In this document: piece by piece, positions 37,901 to 52,200 of the stretch
Layout: each line of letters begins with the position of its first letter
How positions within the stretch are numbered: position 1 is the first letter of the stretch
Assembly: GCF_001039355.2 (NCBI RefSeq)
Contig: NW_019775773.1
Location: forward strand, 124,001-188,000
From: Lingula anatina
Lineage: Eukaryota; Brachiopoda; Lingulata; Lingulida; Lingulidae
Direction: 5' to 3'
DNA: 64,000 nt
Program-made: the position numbers and the translations under genes
Notes under the pieces: model-generated
The model's input: only the letters and a program-made list of their open reading frames with translations
The model's database searches: none
What the model was told of the DNA's origin: nothing

Positions 37901-40230
37901 ACTCATAGAAATATAATATATTCTGTTTTACCACAAAAACAGCAGTTATAGCTATTATTCAGATATCTGAGCTTGTCTTTAGACCACGTGACCTCCATTG
38001 ATGACTATACTCTGTTAAAATCTCTTAAGAGATTTTAACAAAAAAACAAACTTTTTAGAAAAAACCAGCAACTAACTTTGAAATTAAAAATGGATATATT
38101 AAGCATTGGTAAGTATGGGAAAATCGTTGTTTACTCCAGGAAAAATTCTTTTTTTGGCCGAAACGAAGAGTTATTATTGCTTTAAAGTACACAAACTTGA
38201 TAAAAGGAAAACTGTTTTATCACAAAGCCTATATAAACAAGCCATGAAATAGTCACAAACATATCTGGTATAAAATGGAGCAATTAGAAGTTGACTTTTT
38301 TGCAATTAATGAACCATAAAACACAAGAGATAAATATGCATATTGGTACCACTAAATGTTTACAGTGATCAAATAACTGCCACAGCAGGACAATATTTAA
38401 AAACCATATCCTCACAGGCAATAGGTTTACAAAAATATACAATTTATTCTATTCTGTAAATGAACTCTGATTTAAAAGCTTCATTAGTGGCATTGTACCT
38501 TCATTGAATCTAAAAACCAACACCTTTTTATAGCAAATAGGATATAAGAAGCCATATATACTGACCAATTTTTGCCTCTCCTCTGGATTGTCACTTAGGC
38601 TATCTCGGTGGGTTCCTACTATAAGTATAGGTGGCGACAGCGTCATGTTATCCACACTGTTTCTGGTATTCTGGGCAGCATGGGCATGAATAGAACTCAT
38701 CCAAAAGTCCATGTAGTCTAGATTAGACAGCTCATTTTCTGCACCCTGAGACTGAAAAAAATAATAACAAGCATTTAGATTATTTCTGTGCATCCTACAC
38801 TTTCATTATACTAGTGCAATACAATAGATTTCAGTGAACAGTTGTTAGCAGCTGTGACCGCATGTAAATCAGAGATCAGGAAAATGAGAAAAACAAACTC
38901 ATTACTATGTTGTTCACAGTAAATTCACAATGACTGAGTGACACTTCGAGCATTTTGTGTTAACCAAGGAAGCAATCATACTGACAGACAATTCTCACTC
39001 CAGGGTTCTTGAATAGCATTGCAGACAGATCAATATGAATATAAGGTCAGTAAACTTTGCTACACACCTGCTCTTCCTCTCCTTCTACAACCATTTTGGC
39101 AGGTGCATCCAGATCTAAACACAGGTTGAACACAATCACATACACTGCTCTTGAGGACAGAAAAACCTGGAAAGTACAAGTACCTCTTAGACTTCAGCAA
39201 GTAACCATTCTATAAATACATTTCATCATAAACACTTACGACAAAAAAAGAAACACTTTATCTTAATCTGTCTTGTAATGAAAAACACATTTGGAAAAAA
39301 ATATTAAATCCCATTGACTAGAAATATCATTCTGGAATAAGCCTGAAACAATATCCTAACACTTACCTGATGCGTTGTGTAGTAAACAGCCTGACCAGCA
39401 AAGTCCCATATGTTGAGAATAATATTCTTGCCAGCAGTACTAGGGGTGTTTGCTGTAGGTGCTGTGGACTGGTTAGTTTGTTTCTCCTTCCACTTCTCCT
39501 GTACCAACTGTACCACTCTCTCTGGCATCTCCTTCAACAGCTCTTCCTGCAGGGAGAAGTCTCCTCCCCCTGTGCCTGGACTGTTGCCACTACTGGCAGG
39601 ACCAGAGTTTTTACTTTTACGCTGTAAGAGATTTTCTGTCTTTAAACACATTTGCAGACTGCAATTTTTTTGCTTTATCTATACACCAAATATGTGGCTG
39701 TTCTATTCCTCCAATTTTTTTCACTTCAAGTTTACATAGCTAATGATCTTCCTCCTCAAAAAAACTTTATACCAAGTACAATGTTAATTTCACCCCTGAA
39801 AAATACTCAATCATCACAACATTCTTCTGAATCTATAAACTTCATCAGCTACACTAAACCTACTCTACAGACCCTCTATACTCCCTTGACCATCATAAGG
39901 TATAATACAAAATTCAGTGCACTCAGGACATACCCACACTTTGACATTCTGAATATTTATTTCATATTTACCCTTTCCCCTCTTGACTCTGGACGAAGCT
40001 TGTTGTTTCGTTTATTGTCTGATTGACCTGCTTTTTCATTACTGTCCTTTTCTCTTTGTTTTTTCTTGTACAACAGTTCTTGAACTATATTAGTTGCCAA
40101 GGCCTGGTAATATTCTTCTTCTAGATCTGAAAATAGATTTGCAAGATTTCACCTCTTTTCTCTNCACATTCATATGTATGTGTGAACATAAGGGGATACA
40201 AGTTTGTGTCCATGTATAAGTGTACCCATG

Positions 40231-40279
<49 letters not shown>

Positions 40280-43200
40280 GAGAGAGAGAGAGAGAGTGAG
40301 CGAGTTCTCACCTTGCCCTTTCAATATAATGTCCACAACATCATCACAGTGCATCTGTTCCAGGTAAGTGACCAGCATGTCAACAGACAGGGCTGTGTTC
40401 CCACTGCTAATGATCCAGTCAGTCAGCAGGGAAAGGGCGGGGTTCAAGTCATTATTGAACATTTCTATCTTGTTCTTCTTGTAACCTGGCAAAAAATAAA
40501 TCAATGGCTAAAATAAATGTACATTTTACATTTAACTGTACCTGGATAAGGCCCTACATAATTTCTGTAATTAATAACTAGCAGCTGCAGTCATTTCTTG
40601 ACTTTCTTCAGGTTATTTCCAGATATTGTACAGAGAATATATAAACAGAGAGCAAATGACTATATCCAATACCTAATCTTTTAGCCAAGGCAGTCCAGTC
40701 TCTTCCCTCTGATCCTCCATTGAGCAATTTTGCAGCACCTTTGACCCATGAGGGCAGCTCGCTTCCCTTCTGCACCTCTAGGTTGTGGATATAAGTCAGA
40801 CCCCCCTCCTCCGTGATACTCTCTGGAAGGATAGGCCCTTCTTTCACTGCAATAAATAGTGGAGCAATATTAATCAGATAAAATTATATTCAGATGTGTT
40901 GTGCATTAAGAATGAAACAACTTTTTCTACAAATAAAAGGTAATACTGAAAATGTTGTAAACTGCAAATAATTTGATGTGTTTCATGTCTACCAAAATAG
41001 CCTCATTTGCCGAGAAAGAGACTATGTACTCTTGGAGCAAAATGAAACCTAACACAATGTACTTTCTTTCTTTCTTTCTTTCTTTAGCATCATTTGTATT
41101 AATTGTTATCATTATATCAAATTGGCTTGCATTAAATACCAATGTGGCCTTGTGGAATACATAACAATATCCATCGTTCCCACAAAGATTTACCCTCATT
41201 GCATTCCATTACTTTGTTTATCAGCTTCATGTAGATTCATTTCTATATGTTAAAAGCCACAAGATGAGCACTAATATTACAAGGATTCATGCAAGATCAT
41301 TCCTTAATGGAGAATCTATTAGAAAGCTGATCAATACTCAGAGGGAATAATAAATGTCAGCTTCTTCTTTGAAAATAACCTTGAGTTTCAGAGCTAATGA
41401 GAATCATTTTGTAAATTCCAAAATATTTCTGCTAACAAGAACAGATCTTAAATAAACTGATGGGCGCCCTGTTATCAACTATCTGCTGCTCATAGCAACA
41501 ACTGTATATAATTTACAGTAGCTTTATGTACATTGTATTAATAACAGATACCATGCTTTAGGCTTACATAAAGGAAGTATTGCAAACAGCAGTCAACTCA
41601 ACATATGGACAGGTTTTTTGAGATCTTGGTTTTATTTGAGATAGCAGGTAGCATATTAAAATTATTCACTCAGGTAATTTGACAGATTTGTTTATACAAG
41701 TGAAACAATTTATATGAGAATAACAACACATTTTGCCCAACCATAAATTTTTTTACTTGACCATCACAGGTGTTATGGCTGGGTTATATTCAATACATGG
41801 GCAATGGGACAAATAATTATATAAAAACTTACAATTGGATGACCCAGAAAACAATGCATTTGCTATTGGTTTTGTAAACTTAAATAAACTAGCCATGGTA
41901 ATAGTCAGATGTTAGAGGCAAATAACTAGTTCTTGTCCAGTTACCAAGATCGTCTGAAGCCCAAGGTTCTGAAGAGAAGATTAACTGAAAGCTTACCAAT
42001 GCGTGTTGGACTAGGAAACCACTTTCTGTATTGATTAGTTTTGATTCTGCGATGATCACAGCACACAATCTAAAACAAAAGAGAAATCAGTCCATTATCT
42101 GCAGCTGTCAGACGTCATTTGTGAACGCTTAAATAAACTGAATCTTATAAAATGCATGTGAGGCTTCAAATTTACTGATATCAACAGGATATGATCAACT
42201 ATTCTTTGAAAAAGTCATGCAACAAGTTTCTTTTAATTGATTCAGACAATCAAAAATTTATACACTGCACCCTCAAATATGTCCTCTAAATGTTTTTGCT
42301 TCTATACCATCAGTAATCATTGTCATGTAAATATTTTGATAACGTGTCAAGTAATAATGTTATGTATACATAAGCATATTACAAACTTCATAATGCTCTT
42401 AACAACAAACACATTTTCAGGTGTGACAGAGTAACTAATAACATTGGGTGTGACCCAGAAAGCCAACATACATAAAACTTAAGAGTAAAGAGATTTTGTG
42501 TTAATGATGTTACTTAAATGAGAATAACACCTGTAAATAAAGAGTTTCATAGGCATGATGAGTAGAATAAACTTACTAAAGTTGTATGGGTGGGCAAATG
42601 AAATGTAGCTTTGTTTTGAGTGTTAATGTGCTTACTTTATTGGACAGGCACTCATCCAGGTTTAGAAAGTGTTGCACTTTCTGTTTCTTTTCGCAGTGAC
42701 ATTCTACTACTGCTTTGTATGAAATTCTTTTCATCCACATTTCCCTAAGGTCAGATAATGAGGAGTCCAGAAAATTCCGAACCTAAAAGAAATGAAAAGT
42801 CTTAAATTATCTTTCATTTAACTTTCAACTACAAAAAACTTTTTAAGTAGCATATTCCCAATGAAAAACATTCGATCAACATCTTTAAACTTCGTGCTGT
42901 TAAAAAACATTGATTATCAAACTGGACCAGCCTTTTGATCCTGAAGATACCAAGCTCTTACCTTGGCTGTAGCTGTGATATCTGGTGCAGGAAGTGCCTT
43001 TTCTCCCTGCGTTCCAAGTGAAGACACATCTGAATCTTCCAGCTCTGCCACTCTCAGAACACAAACCTGCAATATATTCTGTTTGTTATAATTTTTAGGA
43101 TTTACCAGAAATACAAGTATTGTCATACATATCCTAAAAACTTTGGTAGCTTCTCAAAAACATTTGTCTTAATGAAAGAAGAAAAAATTAAAAAATTTAA

Positions 43201-46200
43201 TGAAAGTGAATCATATTTAACCTCATGTTACATAGTAGAGCTGTAACCACACAGTAATGACAGTGAAAGTTTCCAAAATCATTCCATCAATCTAATGGAC
43301 AATGATAAATCATATCCTTATACATTTGCTCTTCATGGAAGACCCTAGTTATATGCTATCAAGAAAAGCAGGTGACAACATATTCTGTACCTTTATCCTA
43401 GCCACGAGCATGGGTTCCATCTCCAGTATGAAGTCATGCTCACTGTCCAGATAAAAGCGGGCCTTCCTGTAGTATAACTTGGGCATGATTCCTCCACACT
43501 CCTGGCACCAGCGAGAGGCTCGCGTTAACAGACGGTGGAATAAACCGTCTGAAACAAAAATATCATTATTTCATCGTAAAAATATTTTAAGTCAAGAAGA
43601 AATATTGGAAAAATTTAAGGTTACATTGGTAAAAAGAAATAAATTTATCAAAGTGCACACCTTTGTTAACATAGCCAGCAAAATTTATCTCTATGCACAA
43701 TTGCTTGTAACTGGGAGCAAAAAAATGCTATTTCTTAATTCATACTGTTTTTAGCCTTAGGTTAGTTGAAACAAACCTTTCCAAAATTATCACTTTGTCA
43801 ATTCAAAGCAATATCATTCTCAAATATTTTTAATCTTAAACTCATCAACAAATCAAAACAAGAATGTGGGTATGAAGATTCCAAAACTTTCAGCTTACCA
43901 GGTAAAAACCCATTGAAATCTAGGTAGAACACAACATCTTTTTCTTTAACAATGAAAAGATTGTCTGAGCCTATAGGACACTTTTTGAGTAATGAAGGCA
44001 CGTAATATACTTCTGGAGGGTTTGTCGAGTTTTCTTGGCTTTGCTGAAATATGAGAAAAGAATGATTAAAATTTACTGATGTGATAATACAGTTGCCTTC
44101 TCACTTGGGAGTAAGTTAGTAAATTAAGCTAATCCTAGGCACCTATATTATCATTAATGTCCCCCAGGGTTGGATGGAGGCTGTCTTCTTCACCGTCTTC
44201 TACACTGACAGGCACACAATTTTTCTGGTCGGAAGATGGTCAAAAATGGAGGATGGATCCACAAAGATAATTTGGAAGTCTGTCAGAAAATACATGGCTG
44301 CACAACATGTTATACACATAAATTTCAAAATGTCAGGATACTCACATGTTTTGGAGGAAGACATGGGCAAATGAGGTCAAACTTTTCCATGAGTCCCAGT
44401 AAGGCAGGTTTCTGGTCCAGATAATCCTTCCACATGTGATCTATTAGTCTTCCCTCCAGCACTCCATCATGCTCTAGTCTGTTCCAGGAATCCACATACA
44501 CGCCCCACTGAAACAGAGCAATGAAATATGTCTATACAAGACCTCTGTTACTTGGTCATATCCTTTTTTTTCAAAGAATTCACAACTGTCTGTACCACAC
44601 ACTGCAAATCTATTGTTTTTCATCTCCCCTCAAAATTTATCACATATTCTTTGGCAAATATACAACAGAACCAGCTCTCCTACCTGTTCCTTCTTCTCCA
44701 CCACTGTGATGACCCTCTTGAACATATCAATGAGCCACTGTGGCTTCAGTATCACTGTGTTTCTCAGGGTGTTGTCCAGTGTGGCCATTTCACCGTAGTA
44801 TATGATAACACCAAGATCATGGTGGAACTCCAGCACTGTCTTCAGCTCACTGTCACTGGTGATCCCTGCATCACTGGCCACCTCACGGATCTGTAATTAT
44901 TGTTAGATTACTGTTATTTTGTCTTTTTAATTATGGTTGGCAATATTTTCATATGCTATAACGTGTTTCATAAAAAGGTTTTTTTTTTTTTTTGCAAACC
45001 AATTACATTGCATGTTATGACATGTACTAAATGAAAAGAACATAAAGCATATATTCACTGACATATAAAACTGACTAGGAACCATATATTGTGTTCTAGT
45101 ATTCCGATGCTATAAATCTAAGCTACAAAACTCCATATATCAAACAGACTCTAACATATTAGCATTATGTGAAAAGAAAATAAAGCATATATTCACTGAC
45201 ATATAAAACTGACTAGGAACCATATATTGTGTTCTAGTATTCCGATGCTATAAATCTAAGCTACAAAACTCCATATATCAAACAGACTCTAACATAATGC
45301 TAATACCACTCTAAGCTAAATAAAACATTTTCTAACGAGAAATAAAATGCTCCAGATACAAAGGTGCCCCTCCCCTCATCTCCATAACAACCTCATCAAT
45401 CTTCTCCCATTTGATGAAACTTTTATCAATCAATTAACTGGTGCCAACTCTAACCTGCTCCAGAGTAACAAAATTGGTCCCCTGCTCCACCAACTTTTCC
45501 ACCAGTTGTTCAAACTTCAGCCATTTGATTGGCATTTGTTCTCCCATGTAGGGCTCCCTACTGGCCACTTCTTCTATGTACTGTCTGAGCTGGATTAGCT
45601 GCTCATCCTTCTGCCCTTCAGGAAGGTTGTTCTCCACGGCAAATGTAAGATTCACAACATGTCTCTGGTATGATTTGTTCATGAGGATTTCACGTATTCT
45701 CTTGAACTTCTCCTCCACCTGTAAAGAGCAGAAAACAGGAATTTTGAGTCAGTAAAAAGAGTTCATAGTGTAGTCCTTGTCACATTCTTTGCAATGTGCT
45801 TGATTCTAAAGAAGCGAAAAGCAAATAACAGGTTCCCGTGAAATAAATCACCCGGAAACACAAAACCCATCACTTACCTAGATGAAAAGCAGAGCCACAC
45901 AATAAAGAACTAAGCAAATTAACCAGGATGGCATTTATCTGGAATCCATACATCTCCCTAACATACCTGAGGTCTAAATGTCATCATCTAGCATGTATTT
46001 CTCAAGACAACAGACTGAGAATATATTTTACATTCATTAATGATTATATCTGACTTTCATACCTCCTTCAGATTTTCAGTATTTAATTTTTTCAAGTTAT
46101 CATCTTTTTAAACACTCTAAGCAATTTTTCCCCACGTTGTTGATGGCTCATTAACATCACATTTTTTTTTTTGCAAATCAATCATATCAAATTGCAGAGC

Positions 46201-49200
46201 ATATAATTGATGAAAGTAAAATACCAATCATTATTTCATGAACAAATTACTAGTATATCAGATTTAAGAGATTTTAACAAAAAAACAAACTTTTTAGGAA
46301 AAAACCAGCGACTAACTTTGAAATTAACAAGGCAGCAAAGCTGTCAAATGCACAGACAAAAAACAGGAAATAACTATGCACAAAATAGGCTACTGTCAGT
46401 TCTGATGCAAAAGTACATTATGTTAAACTGCAAATTCAACATCAAATTTTAATTATGCTCAACAGGTAATACCAATGTAAGTAAAATGTGTAACAGGCAT
46501 AAGGCTTCAGGCCCATGGGAGTTCAAGTTCACACTTTGAAAATGTATAACTTCCAGAAAAAGAAGCCAATTAGACTCCTTTTCCAACTCGGGTTGCATTT
46601 TAGTCCTGTATTTCTTTTTTAAAAGTTTGGCAATCATAAGTATGGTCGTCATGGCAACAGCACCCAAAATTGTGTTTTCTTCTATTCTAAATAGTTTTTT
46701 TCAAATTTTGATGCAATATTACATAATGTTTTACAGCATAATGAACATCAATTTTTAATAATAAAATATTAGTATTATGGATATTCAGAAAATGTGACTA
46801 GCAAAGGTCTTCAGGTCCATGGAACTTCAAAGTCACAACTTGAAAATGCCAAAATGTAAACAAGACAGCACTGTTCTGAAATGCTTTTTTTTTTCCATTT
46901 TTAACAATTTTTAACATAAAACAAAATTAACAGTTTACTGCCATTTTTATATGATCAACTAAGAAAATTGATGAGATGGGAAAAATATCAATAGAACAGT
47001 GTTAAATGTCCAATTTCTTCCATTCTGAGATTCTGAACATAGTGAATGATTGAATCTGACAAACTGCAATGATATGAGTTTATTTCCATTTTTGAAACTT
47101 TATTACACAATACACGATAACAAGTTTAACATCATTTTTACAAAATCAACTAACAATGTTGTAAAGACGCAGGAAATGTCCAAAAAACACTTTTACGTAT
47201 CTTATTAATTAAATAATGAAACTATTAACATGCCTAAGAATTGAATCTGAGGAAATGTGAACCAAGACAGCACTGTTCTGACATGGGTTTATTTCCATTT
47301 TTAACACTTTTTTTAACATAAAACAAAATAAACAGTTTACTGCAATTTTTATATGATCAACTAAGAAAATTGATGAGATGGGAAAAATATCAATAGAATA
47401 GTGTTAAATGTCCAATTTCCTCCTTTCTGAGATTCTGAACATAGTGAATGATTGAATCTGACATCTGTGTCTGTACATAAAAATGGATTCATTAACCATT
47501 GGTAAGTATGGGAAAATTGTTGTTTACTCCAGGAAAATTATTTTTTGGCCGAAACGAAGAGTTATTATTGCTTTGGAGTACACAAACTTGATAAAAGGAA
47601 AACTGTTTTATCACAAAGCCTATATTAACAAGCCATGAAATAGTCACAAACATATCTGGTATAAAATGGAGCAATTAGAAGTTGACTTTTTTTGCAATTA
47701 ATGAACCATAAAACACAAGAGATAAATATGCGTATTGGTACCCCTAAATTTTTACGGTGATCAAACAACTGCCACAGCAGGACAATATTTAAAAACCACG
47801 TCTTCGCAGGCAATAGGTTTACAAAAATATACAATTTATTCTATTCTGTAAATGAACTCTGATTTAAAAGCTTCATTAGCGACATTGTACCTTCATTGAA
47901 TCTAAAAACCAACACCTTTTTATAGCAAATAGGATATAAGAAGCCATATATACTGACCAATTTTTGCCTCTCCTCTGGATTGTCACTTAGGCTATCTCGG
48001 TGGGTTCCTACTATAAGTATAGGTGGCGACAGCGTCATGTTATCCACACTGTTTCTGGTATTCTGGGCAGCGTGGGCATGAATAGAACTCATCCAAAAGT
48101 CCATGTAGCCTAGATTAGACAGCTCATTTTCCGCACCCTGAGACTGAAAAAATTAATAACAAGCATTATTTCTGTGCATCCTACACTTTCATTATACTAG
48201 TGCAATACAATAGATTTCAGTGAACAGTTGTTAGCAGCTGTGACCGCATGTAAATCAGAGATCAGGAAAATGAGAAAAACAAACTCATTACTATGTTGTT
48301 CACAGTAAATTCACAATGACTGAGTGACACTTCAAGCATTTTGTGTTAACCAAGGAAGCAATCATACTGACAGACAACTCTCACTCCAGGGTTCTTGAAT
48401 AGCATTGCAGACAGATCAATATGATTATAAGGTCAGTAAACTTTGCTACGCACCTGCTCTTCCTCTCCTTCTACAACCATTTTAGCAGGTGCATCCAGAT
48501 CTAAACACAGGTTGAACACAATCACATACACTGCTCTTGAGGACAGAAAAACCTGGAAAGTACAAGTACCAAGATAAAAATTCACCTCTCCTCTTATACT
48601 TCATCAAGTAACCATTCTATAAATACATTTCATCATAAACACTTAGGACAAAAAAAAAACACTTTATCTTAATCTGTCTTGTAATGAAAAATACATTTGG
48701 CAGAAAATATTAAATCCCATTGACTAGAAATATCATTCTGGAATAAGCTTGAAACAATATCCTAACACTTACCTGATGCGTTGTGTAGTAAACAGCCTGA
48801 CCAGCAAAGTCCCATATGTTGAGAATAATATTCTTGCCAGCAGTACTGGGGGTGTTTGCTGTAGGTGCTGTGGACTGGTTAGTTTGTTTCTCCTTCCACT
48901 TCTCCTGTACTAACTGTACCACTCTCTCTGGCATCTCCTTCAACAGCTCTTCCTGCAGGGAGAAGTCTCCTCCCCCTGTGCCTGGACTGTTGCCACTACT
49001 GGCAAGACCAGAGTTTTTACTTTTACGCTGTAAGAGATTTTCTGTCTATAAACACATTTGGCAGACGGCAATTTTTTTGCTTTATCTATACACCAAATAT
49101 GTGGCTTTTCTATTCCTTCAATTTTTTTCACTTCAAGTTTACATGGCTAATGATCTTCCTCCTCAAAAAAACTTTATACCAAGTACAATGTTAATTTCAC

Positions 49201-52200
49201 CCCTGAAAAATACTCAATCATCACAACATTCTTCTGAATCTATAAACTTCATCAGCTACACTAAACTTACTCTATAGACCCTCTATACTCCCTTGACCAT
49301 CATAAGGTATAATACAAAATTCAGTGCACTCAGGACATACCCACACTTTGACATTCTGAATATTTATTTCATATTTACCCTTTCCCCTCTTGACTCTGGA
49401 CGAAGCTTGTTGTTTCGTTTATTGTCTGATTGACTTGCTTTTTCATTACTGTCTTTTTCTCTTTGTTTTTTCTTGTACAACAGTTCTTGAACTATATTAG
49501 TTGCCAAGGCCTGGTAATATTCTTCTTCTAGATCTGAAAATAGATTTGCAAGATTTCACCTCTTTTCTGTATCTTTTAATTTTTTGGTAAATAATTATGA
49601 GTGTTAATTCAACTTCATTCTTTTATTTCAATTATCAATTTATTTACTTATTCAATGCTTTAAAAAATATCAAAACAAACAAATGCTGGAATATTGTATG
49701 TCAGATATCCTAGATACAATGTACCATGCCAAAAACACCCTAAACACCCTTGACCTCACCTTATGCACTGTAGAATATAGTATACCCTAGTGACAATTAA
49801 AACATACCATGTGCCTTTTCTCCCCCCTGCTCCAGTTCCTCTTTGCCTCCTTTAATCGCCAGTTGCCATGACTTCCTATCACGTAAGTTAAAACTACAGG
49901 AAGCAGATAGGTCAATGCCGTCAGTGCTCTGTTCACTGGTGTCATGTCTGAAAATTGTGATATTAATGAACATTATCCAGCTCTGTAGTGTGTTTTAGTA
50001 ATTGTTCTAGGGAATGCTTCACGGGGTTAAAGATGGAAATAATATAAATTGTAAAAATATCCACTGCTTAAAATAAATGCTTGTGAATTTTACATCTACT
50101 AGTACACAAATCAGTGATTTGGTCAACTGTGAACTTGCTATTCAATCATCAAAGGGACCTTTCAATTGAATACAGATCTAGAAGAGACAAAAATAGTTGC
50201 CCCATGACATTAAATTGATTTAAATATTGGAGTGGAGGAATAAAACATCACAGTGCCTTCAATGACTTAGTACTGATTAAGATCAGAGTCAGAAGGGAAT
50301 AGCACAATGTTAGCTAGTTTGTGTGGCAGACATTGATTCCAGGTAAATTTAACTGGCCCTTGACTTAAAACTTTCAATCAAACACACTGCAGCCTGCACT
50401 TATGTACATATACAGCTCTATTAAGCTACTAGTAACACCTCCAGCAAGCTTTCTTACATAACACTTAGGTACACACAACGAAGATATCAGGATGGAATCC
50501 AAACGCATTAATCTTATTAATGAAATTCTACAAAGTTCTTTCTTAAACCAAGAACTTGTTTTGCTGGGAACCAAAGGATTACACAGATTCAGTCATATTG
50601 ACATTAATATCCAGAACAATTTTATTAAATGCCAACTGTCTCCTACACAGTGGTATTTAGGTACCAAATACAAAGCTATATTTCCTTTATGTTCCCCGGA
50701 CTGAAATATGGATCTCAAAAAATTCAATTTGATTAAACAGCTAGAGTAAACTTATGCAAAAGAAATTTCTTTAATCTAACCCTTCCCATAATGAATCTTT
50801 TAGAATGTAAAAAGTAATTATTTTAAATAAAGAATTGTTTAAACACTGAACAATGGTGCAAGTGTTCTTGGAAGGAAAAATAATAAGATAATGAGACTGT
50901 GCACAGACAGAATATGACAGTTTAATTTTTTTCTGGAATATATCCATAGTCATTAGTTTAGCATCTCCATCCATTATCCAGGAGAACATTTATCACTGTA
51001 CCTGGTAAACTAATGTGTGACATTAATCGATAAAAGTACATAGTAGTAACATGCGGCCTACTGAATGCTATCATTACATATGTCAGGTACCTAGGAATTG
51101 TGCCATTCAGATACCCAATTAAACTACTAGTATATCCTGTTTACTAAAACAAAATCAAATTAAAACAGTAGCAATGGCAGATATTTTGGGGAAGTAACAA
51201 CAATTTACCAAAATCTCCTATTTGGCACCAGTGTTAGGATTTTCAATTTTCAAACTGACTGCCAGAGAAATAACTTTCTTAAAACTTTTTTTTTCTTCTT
51301 AGAACTGACAAGTTGAAAGAAAGACATTGATGACATTGACAACCTATATTTATAAATAAATCTATATTCATTCTTTTTCCTAAGAGTGACAGTTAATGTG
51401 ACAACTGAAACTCATCTTTATGTAACATTCAAAGTAATACCATTATTCCATGAAATAGAAAAGAAAAGAAAAACATTCTATAAAGCTTAAGAGAAAAAAT
51501 CCCTGCCTGAAACTTAAAGAGCAGAATAATCATGAAACCTACCTCTGTCCAATCAAAGCTTTCTTTAAGCTTGTTTTTCCTACTCCATCTCTTCCTAAAA
51601 GCATCAGTCTGGTTCTAAACAATGGCTGTGTTCCAGATTCTGAGGCTTTCTGAAAGGCTTGCATGGCATCAGGGCCTCTGGCAATGATCTCCACAGGAGT
51701 TTCATCTGAAATCATGCCAAAATCTACTCAATGCTGACCCTCTGGCTCTACATTTTCATACCACACTTCACAATAAAAAAAATGGAGTTATGAGATAATT
51801 CATAGCTAAAAAAGCACTGTCTATCCTTGCCTCATAAATAACAAGGGTGGGGAGGGGAGGGGAGCATGAGATTTTTATGTGACAATTCTATCAATAAATA
51901 CAATTTGGAAACAGGAATATAATTATTATCATTAAATTATCATCAATATTGTTACAACAGAATTCTGGGCTACTGTATTTTTCTTGACCTCATGAAATCA
52001 TTAAAATGTGAACATTTCAATCATGTAAGTATTTCTTTTTCAGCATGAGATCATTTCAAAACAGCACCATATGTTTCATAGCAATCTTGCAAAAGAATAG
52101 CTGCTTATCTTTTCTTGTTATGGTGTATAAAAGTCTATTCCATTCAAGCAATTATATAAACATAATAAGTAATAACACGGACATTCTGTAAATAAGAGGA

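Larger units (their letters stand above)
31768..49568. repeat. Tandem duplication C spanning 14 ROCO exons
   Basis: Copies 31768-40163 (8.4 kb) and 40165-49568 (9.4 kb) are near-identical in exons and introns. The length difference comes mainly from about 1.15 kb found only in copy 2 (about 46325-47476), a 137-bp tandem duplication only in copy 2, and small indels. Confidence 0.9.

Noticed and set aside
48816-49277. 153-codon plus-strand open frame (and 39410-40026)
   Set aside because: Antisense to the ROCO Roc exons and their introns; no domain and no independent splice signal.
40312-49533. A second complete ROCO paralogue in tandem
   Set aside because: Only one NHR exon, one P-loop exon and one TIR/tail exon set exist; the duplicated part is internal and ends at an N.
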